Assembly (NCBI GenBank): GCA_027452045.1
Contig: DAIDHH010000037.1
Location: forward strand, 1 to 46,716
Length of the DNA stretch: 46,716 bases
From: Gammaproteobacteria bacterium
GTDB taxonomy: Bacteria > Pseudomonadota > Gammaproteobacteria > Steroidobacterales > Steroidobacteraceae
Direction of reading: 5' to 3'
The notes beneath the pieces were generated by a model. That model did not search any database, had not been told where the DNA came from, and saw nothing but the letters and a program-made list of their open reading frames with translations. The translations under genes were made by a program, and so were the position numbers. Positions 24,909-32,357 of this stretch are shown here, piece after piece (position 1 is the stretch's first letter; every line of letters begins with the position of its first letter).

Positions 24909-25826
24909 GTGCGCAGACGCCTCACCGTCCTTTTCATCCTGGCAGTGACCGCCGCGGTGGCCGGTTGCGGCCATTCCCCGCGTGATTCGACGCTCAGCGC
25001 CGTCGGCATCGAGAGTCAGTATGCCGATGTCATCGCGCAGGTCGCGGGCCCGCGTGTGAGGGTGAGGGCCATCGAGACCGATCCGAACACCGATCCGCAC
25101 GCATTCGAGGCGAGCCCGGCGATCGCGCACAGTCTCGCCACCGCATCGCTCGTCGTCGAGAACGGCCTCGGATACGATCCGTGGGTCGATCGGATCCTGG
25201 CCGCATCGCCCGGTGCACGCACGGTGATCGATGTTGGGCGCCTGCTCGGGCTGCCGGCCACGGCAAACCCGCACGTGTGGTATGACCCGAAGACCATGCC
25301 CGCGGTGGCCGAGGCGGTCGCCGCGGCGCTCTCGGCCGCACGACCATCAGATGCCGCCTATTTTCAGTCCCGTGCCCGCGCTTTCGTGGCCTCGCTCGCC
25401 CCGTGGCAGGAGGCGATCGAGCGCTTCAAGCGCCGCTACGGTGGCACTGCCGTCGCGGTGACCGAACCGGTCGCCGATGATCTGCTCGAGGCCGCCGGCT
25501 GCACCATCCTCAGCCCTTACCCGCTGCAGATCGCGATCATGAATGGCACCGACCCGGCGCCGCAGGACGTGGCAGCGCAGGAGGCGCTGCTGAGTGAGCA
25601 CAAAGTGAAGGTGCTCCTCTACAACCGCCAGGTCACCAATCCGCTCACCGCCTCTTTTGTCGACCTCGCCCGCCGCAACGGCATCCCCGTGGTGGGCGTC
25701 TACGAAACCATGCCGGTCGGATATCACTACCGGTCCTGGATGCTGGCGGAAACGAGCGCGTTGGAGCAGGCCGTGTCGCACGGTATTTCGACCACGCAGC
25801 TCGGCACGGGAACCCTGCGGCCATGA
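24909..25826 (+). CDS. znuA: zinc ABC transporter substrate-binding lipoprotein
   Basis: 305 residues. A lipoprotein signal ends VAGC (Cys20). The rest is a cluster A-I metal-binding protein that hands zinc (or manganese) to the ABC permease. Metal ligands His64 (DPHAF) and His122 (NPHVWYDP) are clear. The usual third His is replaced by Glu186 in VTEPVADDLLEAAG, and the region before NGTDPAPQD replaces the usual acidic ligand block. The long His-rich loop of enterobacterial ZnuA is missing. These changes place it in a variant metal-binding subfamily. The start is GTG 24909. Its stop overlaps the ATPase gene start (ATGA). Zinc specificity is inferred from the Zur gene in the same operon. Confidence 0.9.
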   Translation: MRRRLTVLFILAVTAAVAGCGHSPRDSTLSAVGIESQYADVIAQVAGPRVRVRAIETDPNTDPHAFEASPAIAHSLATASLVVENGLGYDPWVDRILAASPGARTVIDVGRLLGLPATANPHVWYDPKTMPAVAEAVAAALSAARPSDAAYFQSRARAFVASLAPWQEAIERFKRRYGGTAVAVTEPVADDLLEAAGCTILSPYPLQIAIMNGTDPAPQDVAAQEALLSEHKVKVLLYNRQVTNPLTASFVDLARRNGIPVVGVYETMPVGYHYRSWMLAETSALEQAVSHGISTTQLGTGTLRP

Positions 25827-26644
25827 CTGACGCGGCTGCGCTTTCAGTCGCAGGGCTCGGGATTTCGTTCTCGGGGCGTCAGATCCTCAAGGACGTCGAG
25901 TTCCAGGTGGCGCCCGGGGAGTTCTGCGCGCTGATCGGCCCCAACGGCTCGGGCAAGACGACACTGCTCAAGGCCATCGTGGGTCTCGTCACACCGGATT
26001 CCGGCAGGATCGCGGTCGATGCGGACGGCTCCGGCGGGACGAGTGTCGGCTACGTCCCGCAGAAGATCTCGCTCGATGCGCACATCCCGCTGCGCGCACG
26101 GGATGTCGTCATGCTGGGCCTCGATGGAGCGCGCCTCGGAGTGCCGCTTCCCTCCCGTGCGCGCGATGCGCGTGTCGAGGAGATGCTGCAGGCGGTCGGC
26201 GCCGGTGACTTCGCGGATCGCCGGATCGGACATCTCTCCGGAGGACAGCAGCAACGGATCCTGGTGGCGCATGCGCTGGTGAGGCGCCCGCGACTGCTGC
26301 TCCTCGATGAGCCGCTCGCCAACCTCGATGTGCGCAGTGTCGCGGAAATCGTCGCACTGTTGCGGCGCCTGTCGCTTCAATACCAGACGGCAATCCTGCT
26401 CTCGGCCCACGACATGAACCCGCTGCTGCCGGTCATGGATCGAATCGTGTACCTCGCGAACTGCTGCGCGGTCTCCGGCAAGGCCGATGAGGTGGTGCGC
26501 ACCGAGGTGCTGAGCCGGCTCTATGGCTATCACGTCGATGTGGTGCGGGTGCACGGGCGCGTGGTGGTGATTGCCGCCCACGAGCCCGAGGAGATCCGCG
26601 CGGCGCTCGCGCGCGACCCCGTGCACACCGCCGAGATCCCCTGA
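25823..26644 (+). CDS. znuC: zinc ABC transporter ATPase
   Basis: 273 residues. Walker A GPNGSGKT is at 39-46, the Q-loop at VPQ, the ABC signature LSGGQ at 138-142, Walker B LLLLDEP at about 158-164 and the H-loop at SAHD. This is a standard ATPase of the metal-uptake ABC family and powers import with the two permeases downstream. The ATG lies inside the znuA stop (4-base ATGA overlap), so translation is coupled. Nothing is missing from the catalytic motifs. Confidence 0.95.
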   Translation: MTDAAALSVAGLGISFSGRQILKDVEFQVAPGEFCALIGPNGSGKTTLLKAIVGLVTPDSGRIAVDADGSGGTSVGYVPQKISLDAHIPLRARDVVMLGLDGARLGVPLPSRARDARVEEMLQAVGAGDFADRRIGHLSGGQQQRILVAHALVRRPRLLLLDEPLANLDVRSVAEIVALLRRLSLQYQTAILLSAHDMNPLLPVMDRIVYLANCCAVSGKADEVVRTEVLSRLYGYHVDVVRVHGRVVVIAAHEPEEIRAALARDPVHTAEIP

Positions 26645-26650
26645 ACCGGC

Positions 26651-27556
26651 ATGCGCCTCCTCGGCCTGATGTTCGCCCCGGGCTTCTTCAGCAACGCTCC
26701 CGTGCACACGGCATTGCTGGTGGGGGGAGGGGCGGCGGTGGTGTCTGCCGTCGTCGGTGTCTTCACCGTGATGCGCGGCCAGTCGTTCGCGGGCCATGCT
26801 CTGGCGGATGTGAGCAGCGCAGGCGGTGCCGCATCCTATCTGCTCGGCTTGAACCCGCTCGTCGGTTTCCTCGGCATGGCGGCGCTCGCGGCCGGCGGGA
26901 TGGAGTGGGCCGATGTGCGCGATGCCCGCGAGCGCGACCTGCTCACCGGGGTGATGTTGGGGGCGGGCCTCGGGCTCACGGCGCTGTTCCTGTATTTCGC
27001 CGCGGTCACAGGCAGTGCCACGGGAGCGGCGATCACGGTCCTCTTTGGCTCGATGTTCACCATCCCGGCCTCGATCGTACCGGTGGCACTCGCGATCGCC
27101 GTGGCGGCGCTCGCGGCGATCGCCGCGATCTATCGCCCCCTGCTCGTGAGCGCGGTATCGGAGGATCTGGCGCAGGCGCAGGGCACTCGTGTCAGGTTGA
27201 TCGGACTCGTGCACGGCTCGGCGCTCGCGTTCGCCGTGGCGCTCTCGGCCATGACGGTCGGCGCCATCCTCTCGACGGCGCTGCTGATCGGACCGGCCGC
27301 CGCGGGCCTGCGCCTCGCCGACCGCCCGGGGCGCTCGCTCGCCATTGCAGTGCTGACCGGCCTGATCGCGACCTGGGGCGGGATCCTCCTCGCCTACGAC
27401 AGCTACTACTGGACGCCGGGACGGGGCTGGCCGGTGAGCTTCTTCATCGTGGTCCTCGTGTTCCTCGCGTATCTCCTCGCCGGTCTCCTTGCCCGCGTGC
27501 GCCTGCGGGGCGTGCGCCTGGCGGCGGCGCAACCCTCCGGCTGCGGGCAGCACTGA
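26651..27556 (+). CDS. znuB: zinc ABC transporter permease 1
   Basis: 301 residues of the ABC-3 metal permease family with about eight or nine membrane segments. Typical pieces are VVGVFTVMRGQSFAGHALADVSSAG (split by the first helix), FGSMFTIPASIVPVALAIAV and the late SAMTVGAILSTALLIGPAAAG. It lies 6 bases after the ATPase gene. Its TGA overlaps the ATG of a second permease. Two different permeases would build a heterodimeric channel, unlike the single ZnuB of enterobacteria. Confidence 0.92.
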   Translation: MRLLGLMFAPGFFSNAPVHTALLVGGGAAVVSAVVGVFTVMRGQSFAGHALADVSSAGGAASYLLGLNPLVGFLGMAALAAGGMEWADVRDARERDLLTGVMLGAGLGLTALFLYFAAVTGSATGAAITVLFGSMFTIPASIVPVALAIAVAALAAIAAIYRPLLVSAVSEDLAQAQGTRVRLIGLVHGSALAFAVALSAMTVGAILSTALLIGPAAAGLRLADRPGRSLAIAVLTGLIATWGGILLAYDSYYWTPGRGWPVSFFIVVLVFLAYLLAGLLARVRLRGVRLAAAQPSGCGQH

Positions 27557-28353
27557 TGTTCGCCAGCTTCATGGCTAACGCGTGGATCGTGGCGACGATG
27601 GTGGCGATCGTCGCAGGCATCGTTGGATTTTTCGTCGTCTTGCGCCGGGCCGCCTTCGCCGCCCATGTGCTGCCGCTCGGCGCCTTTCCCGGCGCCGCGG
27701 CGGCGAGCGTCCTCGGAGGGAACGAGCTGCTCGGCATCGTCGCATTCTCCGCGCTCGGGGTGCTCGGCATCAGCCAGCTGCAGCGCTGGGAGCGCCGGGA
27801 GGTGGCCACCGCGCTCTGGCTCGCCGTGGCCCTTGCGCTCGGGACGCTGTTTCTCAGCATGACGCGCCGGTACTCCCAGGGGGTCTACGCGCTCTTGTTC
27901 GGGGAGGTGTTCGGCATCCGTTCCGCGTTGATCGCCCCGGTCGCGGTGCTCGGGGCGATCGCGATCACGGCGACACTGGTGTTGTTTCGTCCGCTGCTGC
28001 TCGACTCCCTCTCGCCCGAGCTCGGCGAGGCGGCGGGTACGGGACGAGGGCGGATCGAGCTCGCCTTTCTCGGTGTGCTTGCGCTCTGCACGGCCACGGC
28101 CCTGCCGGTCGTCGGGGCGCTCATGGTGTTCAGTCTGCTGGTGGGACCGGCCAGCGCCGCGCGCTTCTTGAGCGACCGGCCGCTCGTGGCGCTCACCCTG
28201 TCGGTGGTCCTTTCGCTCGCGACCGTCTGGAGCGCCATTGCGCTCTCCTACCTCAGTAACTGGCCCGTGGGCTTTTTCGTCGGGGTCCTGGGCGGGGTGT
28301 GCTACGCGACGGGGCGCCTGCGCCAGCGGGGCGGGCCGGTGCCCGCACACTGA
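27556..28353 (+). CDS. znuB: zinc ABC transporter permease 2
   Basis: 265 residues, a second ABC-3 family permease. It starts MFASFMANAWIVATMVAIVA and contains VVLRRAAFAAHVLPLGAFPG (the family's conserved cytoplasmic coupling region), FGEVFGIRSALIAPVAVLG and LMVFSLLVGPASAARFLSDR. The ATG at 27556 shares one base with the previous stop (TGATG), so it is translated from the same message. The frame is open upstream but that overlaps permease 1 out of frame. Both permeases are distinct in sequence, implying an old duplication and a heterodimer. Confidence 0.9.
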   Translation: MFASFMANAWIVATMVAIVAGIVGFFVVLRRAAFAAHVLPLGAFPGAAAASVLGGNELLGIVAFSALGVLGISQLQRWERREVATALWLAVALALGTLFLSMTRRYSQGVYALLFGEVFGIRSALIAPVAVLGAIAITATLVLFRPLLLDSLSPELGEAAGTGRGRIELAFLGVLALCTATALPVVGALMVFSLLVGPASAARFLSDRPLVALTLSVVLSLATVWSAIALSYLSNWPVGFFVGVLGGVCYATGRLRQRGGPVPAH

Positions 28354-28362
28354 GGAGGCCGC

Positions 28363-28842
28363 ATGGCGAAGTCCCATAAAACCCTGCGTACACCGGGACT
28401 CGAGCGAGCACTCGACAGGCTCGAGCACCTGTGCCGTGCGCGTGGGCAGCGTCTGACGCGACAGCGGCGGGCGGTGCTCTCGAGCCTGCTCTCGGCGGGT
28501 CGGGCGCTCTCGGCGTACGAGCTTCTCGAGCGCTTGCGCCCCGAGGATGCGAAGTCGACGCCGGCGAGCGTGTACCGGAGCCTCGATTTCCTGATGGCGC
28601 TCGGGGTGGTGCACCGTCTCGAGAGCACGCGCTCCTTCATCGCCTGCGAACACCCCGAGACGCCCCACTGGGTGCAGTTTCTGATCTGCCGCCGCTGCGG
28701 GCAGGTCGTTGAGGCCGAGGACGAGCGCATCGCCGCCGCCACCGAGAGACTGGGGCAACGTCTCGGCTTTGCGCTCGATCAGCGGGTCGTCGAGCTCACC
28801 GGGGTATGCGAGGGCTGCCGGGGGAGCGCCGCGCGGCACTGA
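28363..28842 (+). CDS. zur: Fur-family zinc regulator (Zur)
   Basis: 159 residues. The winged-helix domain contains RGQRLTRQRRAVLSSLLSAG and TPASVYRSLDFLMALG. The dimerisation domain has two CxxC pairs, C109-C112 and C149-C152, for structural zinc, and C95/H97 with H102 as candidates for the sensing site. The family represses zinc uptake genes when zinc is enough. The 9-base gap after the permeases and GAGGAG just before the ATG show that it is the last gene of the operon, so it is probably self-controlled through the palindrome at 24887-24901. Confidence 0.93.
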   Translation: MAKSHKTLRTPGLERALDRLEHLCRARGQRLTRQRRAVLSSLLSAGRALSAYELLERLRPEDAKSTPASVYRSLDFLMALGVVHRLESTRSFIACEHPETPHWVQFLICRRCGQVVEAEDERIAAATERLGQRLGFALDQRVVELTGVCEGCRGSAARH

Positions 28843-28872
28843 GGGCGCGCGCGGCGTCCGGCGGGATTGCCT

Positions 28873-30891
28873 CTACCAGATCACGCAGCGGTGCTTGTTG
28901 ACCATGGGGCTCCCGTTCGGCACGTGGAAGGCCTGCTGGAACTGCGGCATGTTGGCGAGCGTGCCGTTCACGCGGTACTTCGCCGGCGGATGCGGATCGA
29001 TGGTCACCAGGCGGCGCGCTTCGGCCGGCCGGATGTTGCTCGCCCAGACGCGTGCGGCGCCGAGGAAGAACTGCTGGTCCGGGGTGAAGCCGTCGATGGT
29101 CTTCGCCTCCTTGTAGGCCGGGGAGGCGTGGAAGGCGCGCCAGGCGAGGGTGAGTCCACCCAGGTCCGCCGTCGCCTCACCGAGCACCAGCTTGCCCTTC
29201 ACGTGCAGATGTCCGTCCACCGTGTAGCGCGAGAAGTGCTTGACGATGCAGGCGGTGGCGGCATCGAAGCGCTTCTTGTCCTCGGGGGTCCACCAGTTGC
29301 GCAGATTCCCGTGCCCGTCGAACTGGGAGCCCTCGTCATCGAATCCGTGGGTCATCTCGTGACCCATGACGAAGCCCACCGCGCCATAGTTCATGGCGAG
29401 CGGGGCGTGCGGATCGAAGAACGGCGGCTGCAGGATCCCGGCCGGGAAATTGATGTTGTTCATCGAGGGGTCGTAGTACGCGTTCACCGTCTGCGGCGTC
29501 ATGTACCACTCGTGGCGGTCGACGGGCTTGCCGACCTTCTCGAGCTCGCGCTTCTGCTCGAACTCGTTGGCACGCAGCACGTTGAGCACGTAGGGGCCGC
29601 GATTGATGAGGAGAGCGGAGTAGTCGCGCCACTTGTCGGGGTACCCGATGCGCTCGCCCATGAGGGAGAGCTTGTGAAGGGCCGCTTTGCGGGTGGCGGG
29701 CGTCATCCACGAGAGCGTCTCGAAGTCGTTGTGCAGCGCCGCCCGGATGTTGTGCAGGATCCCGAGCACGGCGCGCTTGGAGGAGGGCGGGAACTTCTCC
29801 TTGACGTAGAGCTTGCCGACGGCGAAGCCGATCGCATTGTTCTCGGCGCTCACCACGCGCTGCCAGCGCGGGCGCAGGGCCTTCGCTCCGGTGAGCACGG
29901 ACTGGATGCGGAAGTTCTCCGCGACGAAGGGCCTGGAGAGGTAGGGCGCGAAGGCATCGATCAGACGCCAGCGCAGGTAGGTCTTCCAGTCGCCGAGCGG
30001 CACGCGCGTGAGGTCGTTGCCGAGGAAGGTGAAGAACTTCGGCATCGCGAGATTGATGCTCTTGAAGTTCGGGTAGCCGATCTCCCGGAAGTAGTTCTGC
30101 CACGAGAAGTTCGGCATGGCCTGATCGAGCTGCCTCAGGTCCATGACGTGGTAGATGGCGCGCGGATTGCGCTGCTCCACGAGCGACATGGAGGCCTTGG
30201 CGAGACCTGTCTCGATGCGCATGACGGTGGCGGCTTCGGCGGCGGAGCGCGCCTTGCCATCGCCCAGGAGCTCGAAGGTGCGGGTGAGGTGGGCCACGTA
30301 TGCCGCCCGGATCTGCTTGAACTTCGCACCCGGCTTGAGATAGTAATCGCGGTCGGGGAGCCCGAGGCCTCCCTGGGAGGCGATGCCGATGACCTCGCTC
30401 GAGTTCTTGAAGTCCTGCATTTCCCCGATGTCGAACATCGCATCGACGCCGATCATCTGCAGGTGCGCCACTTCGCGCTCGAGCCCGGGGAGGCTCTTTA
30501 CCGCCGCGATGCGCGCAAACTCGGGCTCGAGGGGCTTCACGCCCTCTCGATTGATGAGCGCGGTGTCCATGCCGCTCGCGTAGAAATCACCGACCTTCTG
30601 CAGGGTGCTGCCGGGCCTGGCGTGCGCCTGCGCGGCCTTCTGCAAAATCGCGCGGATGGTGCGCTCGTTGTCGATCTCGAGGATGTAGAAGGTTCCCCAG
30701 CTCGAGTAGGCCGCAGGGATCGGATGGGTTTTCCGCCAGCCGCCGTCGGCGTACTGGAAGAAGTTCTGCGCGGGGCTCACGCTCTTGTCGAGCCAGTTGA
30801 GGTGCAGCGCCTGGACGGCGCCGCCGGCGGCGGTGGCCGCAGCGGGCAGGGCCGCGAGCAGACTGATCAATATGGAGCGGTGCGGTCGCAT
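28873..30891 (-). CDS. M13 (neprilysin-like) zinc metallopeptidase
   Basis: 672 residues with a signal peptide (MRPHRSILISLLAALPAAAT). The zinc-binding HEMTH is at 511-515, the third ligand Glu572 is in GEATADLGG, and the substrate-binding NAYYDP is at 470-475. The protein ends HRCVIW, the usual M13 terminus. The long N-terminal domain is complete, so this is full length. M13 enzymes cut small peptides and act outside the cytoplasm; the substrate is unknown. AGAGGACAT before the ATG is a good ribosome site. It is convergent with zur, 30 bases away, but its zinc dependence is only a thematic link. Confidence 0.96.
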   Translation of the reverse strand: MRPHRSILISLLAALPAAATAAGGAVQALHLNWLDKSVSPAQNFFQYADGGWRKTHPIPAAYSSWGTFYILEIDNERTIRAILQKAAQAHARPGSTLQKVGDFYASGMDTALINREGVKPLEPEFARIAAVKSLPGLEREVAHLQMIGVDAMFDIGEMQDFKNSSEVIGIASQGGLGLPDRDYYLKPGAKFKQIRAAYVAHLTRTFELLGDGKARSAAEAATVMRIETGLAKASMSLVEQRNPRAIYHVMDLRQLDQAMPNFSWQNYFREIGYPNFKSINLAMPKFFTFLGNDLTRVPLGDWKTYLRWRLIDAFAPYLSRPFVAENFRIQSVLTGAKALRPRWQRVVSAENNAIGFAVGKLYVKEKFPPSSKRAVLGILHNIRAALHNDFETLSWMTPATRKAALHKLSLMGERIGYPDKWRDYSALLINRGPYVLNVLRANEFEQKRELEKVGKPVDRHEWYMTPQTVNAYYDPSMNNINFPAGILQPPFFDPHAPLAMNYGAVGFVMGHEMTHGFDDEGSQFDGHGNLRNWWTPEDKKRFDAATACIVKHFSRYTVDGHLHVKGKLVLGEATADLGGLTLAWRAFHASPAYKEAKTIDGFTPDQQFFLGAARVWASNIRPAEARRLVTIDPHPPAKYRVNGTLANMPQFQQAFHVPNGSPMVNKHRCVIW

Positions 30892-31104
30892 ATGTCCTCT
30901 GTTGTTATTCGGACTTCACGAGGCGGCCGTCCAGGCGACCGCGTGGTGCATAAACTTCAATACTATCACAGCACTACCGGGGCGCCCTCGGGCGCGGTGC
31001 GGCGATCGGCGGGATCGGCGGGAAGCGAGCCGCACCGGAAAGCCCTTATTGCATGACGCGCAACGCCGCTCGACAGTGAAGGGCGGATTTGCCATCCTGG
31101 CGCC

Positions 31105-31282
31105 CGATGGGTTTCGGCGGATGCAAGTCCGCCGGTGAAAAGGGAACACGGTAGGGCGCTCGGGCCCGATCCGTGGCTGCCCCCGCAACTGTGAGCGGCG
31201 AGTTTCGCATCCAAGATGGCCACTGGGTAACCGGGAAGGCCGGGCGAGACACCGACCCGCGAGCCAGGAGACCTGCCCATCG
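31105..31282 (+). promoter_or_regulatory. cobalamin (B12) riboswitch
   Basis: A class I cobalamin riboswitch. Conserved blocks appear in order: GGTTTCGGCGGATGCAAGTC, then CGCCGGTGAAAAGGGAACAC, then GCTGCCCCCGCAACTGTGA, and the B12 box GCCAGGAGACCTGCC at 31263-31277. The closing stem P1 is CGATGGG (31105-31111) with CCCATCG (31276-31282). It lies about 50 bases before the NiCoT gene. A hairpin at 31308-31323 (CCGCAC-gtgg-GTGCGG) abuts the gene's GGAGGGAGAGG ribosome site, suggesting control of translation. B12 binding should reduce transporter synthesis. Confidence 0.95.
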
Positions 31283-31334
31283 CTGTCATCGTGCAATGGC
31301 TCCATCCCCGCACGTGGGTGCGGAGGGAGAGGTA

Positions 31335-32357
31335 ATGTCGCGGCTCTTTCCGAGTCTCCCGGGCGGCTTGCGTGGGCGCATGGCGCTCCTTGCCGTGATG
31401 CTCATCGCCTGCAATGCGCTCGCCTGGCTGTGGGCTCTCCTTGCGTTTCGCCACCATCCGCTGCTCATGGGCACGGCGCTGCTCGCCTTCAGCTTCGGGC
31501 TGCGCCACGCGGTGGATGCGGATCACATCGCCGCCATCGACAACGTGACGCGCAAGCTCATGCAGGAGGGTCAGCGGCCGGTGACGGTGGGCCTATATTT
31601 CTCTCTCGGACACTCCAGCATCGTCGTTGGCCTCACCCTCGCGGTCGCCATCGCCGCTGCGGCGCTGCACGGGCGGTTCGAGCACTGGAGGGTCCTGGGG
31701 GGCGTGATCGGCACGGCCGTCTCGGCGTTCTTTCTCTTCGCCATCGCGGTGGCGAACCTCGCCATCCTCTCGGGCACCTGGCGCAGCTTCCGCGACGCGC
31801 GCGAGGGCCGATTGTCCGAGGAGGCGCCGCTGTTCACGGGCGGGGGACTCATGGCGCGGCTTTTCCGGGGGGCGTTCCGGCTGATCGAGCACCCCTGGCA
31901 GATGTACGGACTCGGTCTACTCTTTGGCCTCGGGTTCGACACCGCGACCCAGGTGGGGCTCCTCGGGGTGTCGGCGGCGGGCAGCTCGAAGGGCCTCTCG
32001 CCCTTTGCCATCATGATCTTTCCCGTGCTTTTCTCCGCGGGCATGGCGCTCGTGGATACCGCCGACAGCATGCTGATGCTCGGCGCCTACGGCTGGGCGT
32101 TCGTCAAGCCCATCCGCAAGCTCTATTACAACCTGACCATCACCTCCCTCTCGGTGCTGGTGGCCGTACTCGTCGGGAGCATCGAGACCTTGGGTCTCAT
32201 CGCCGGCTACTTCAAGCCCGCGGGTGCCTTCTGGAGGCTCGTGGGCGCGGTCAACGGCAATTTCGCCGCGCTGGGTTACGGCATCATCGGGCTATTCGTG
32301 CTCGGGTGGCTCGTCTCGCTCCTCATCTACAAGATCAAACGTTACGAGACGGCCTGA
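31335..32357 (+). CDS. NiCoT family cobalt/nickel transporter
   Basis: 340 residues with about eight membrane segments. The family signature H-x4-D-H is at 58-64 (RHAVDADHIAAIDN), and LGLLFGLGFDTATQVGLLG and a Ser/Thr-rich late motif are also present. NiCoT permeases import Ni or Co with high affinity. The upstream B12 riboswitch points to cobalt. The start is ATG 31335, with GGAGAGG just before it. The last 66 bases overlap the 3' end of the convergent GGDEF-EAL gene. Cobalt would feed cobalamin synthesis and perhaps the nitrile hydratase at 42.3 kb. Confidence 0.94.
   Translation: MSRLFPSLPGGLRGRMALLAVMLIACNALAWLWALLAFRHHPLLMGTALLAFSFGLRHAVDADHIAAIDNVTRKLMQEGQRPVTVGLYFSLGHSSIVVGLTLAVAIAAAALHGRFEHWRVLGGVIGTAVSAFFLFAIAVANLAILSGTWRSFRDAREGRLSEEAPLFTGGGLMARLFRGAFRLIEHPWQMYGLGLLFGLGFDTATQVGLLGVSAAGSSKGLSPFAIMIFPVLFSAGMALVDTADSMLMLGAYGWAFVKPIRKLYYNLTITSLSVLVAVLVGSIETLGLIAGYFKPAGAFWRLVGAVNGNFAALGYGIIGLFVLGWLVSLLIYKIKRYETA

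Noticed and set aside
22354-28839. Long minus-strand open frames opposite the GGDEF-EAL and zinc genes (555, 569 and 477 codons)
   Set aside because: They lie antisense to clearly real genes and have Arg/His/Glu-skewed translations without families, the usual shadow of high-GC codon use.
28867-31056. 729-codon plus-strand frame opposite the M13 peptidase
   Set aside because: The opposite strand encodes a complete M13 enzyme with all zinc ligands, and the plus frame has low-complexity Val/Glu/Gly/His content.
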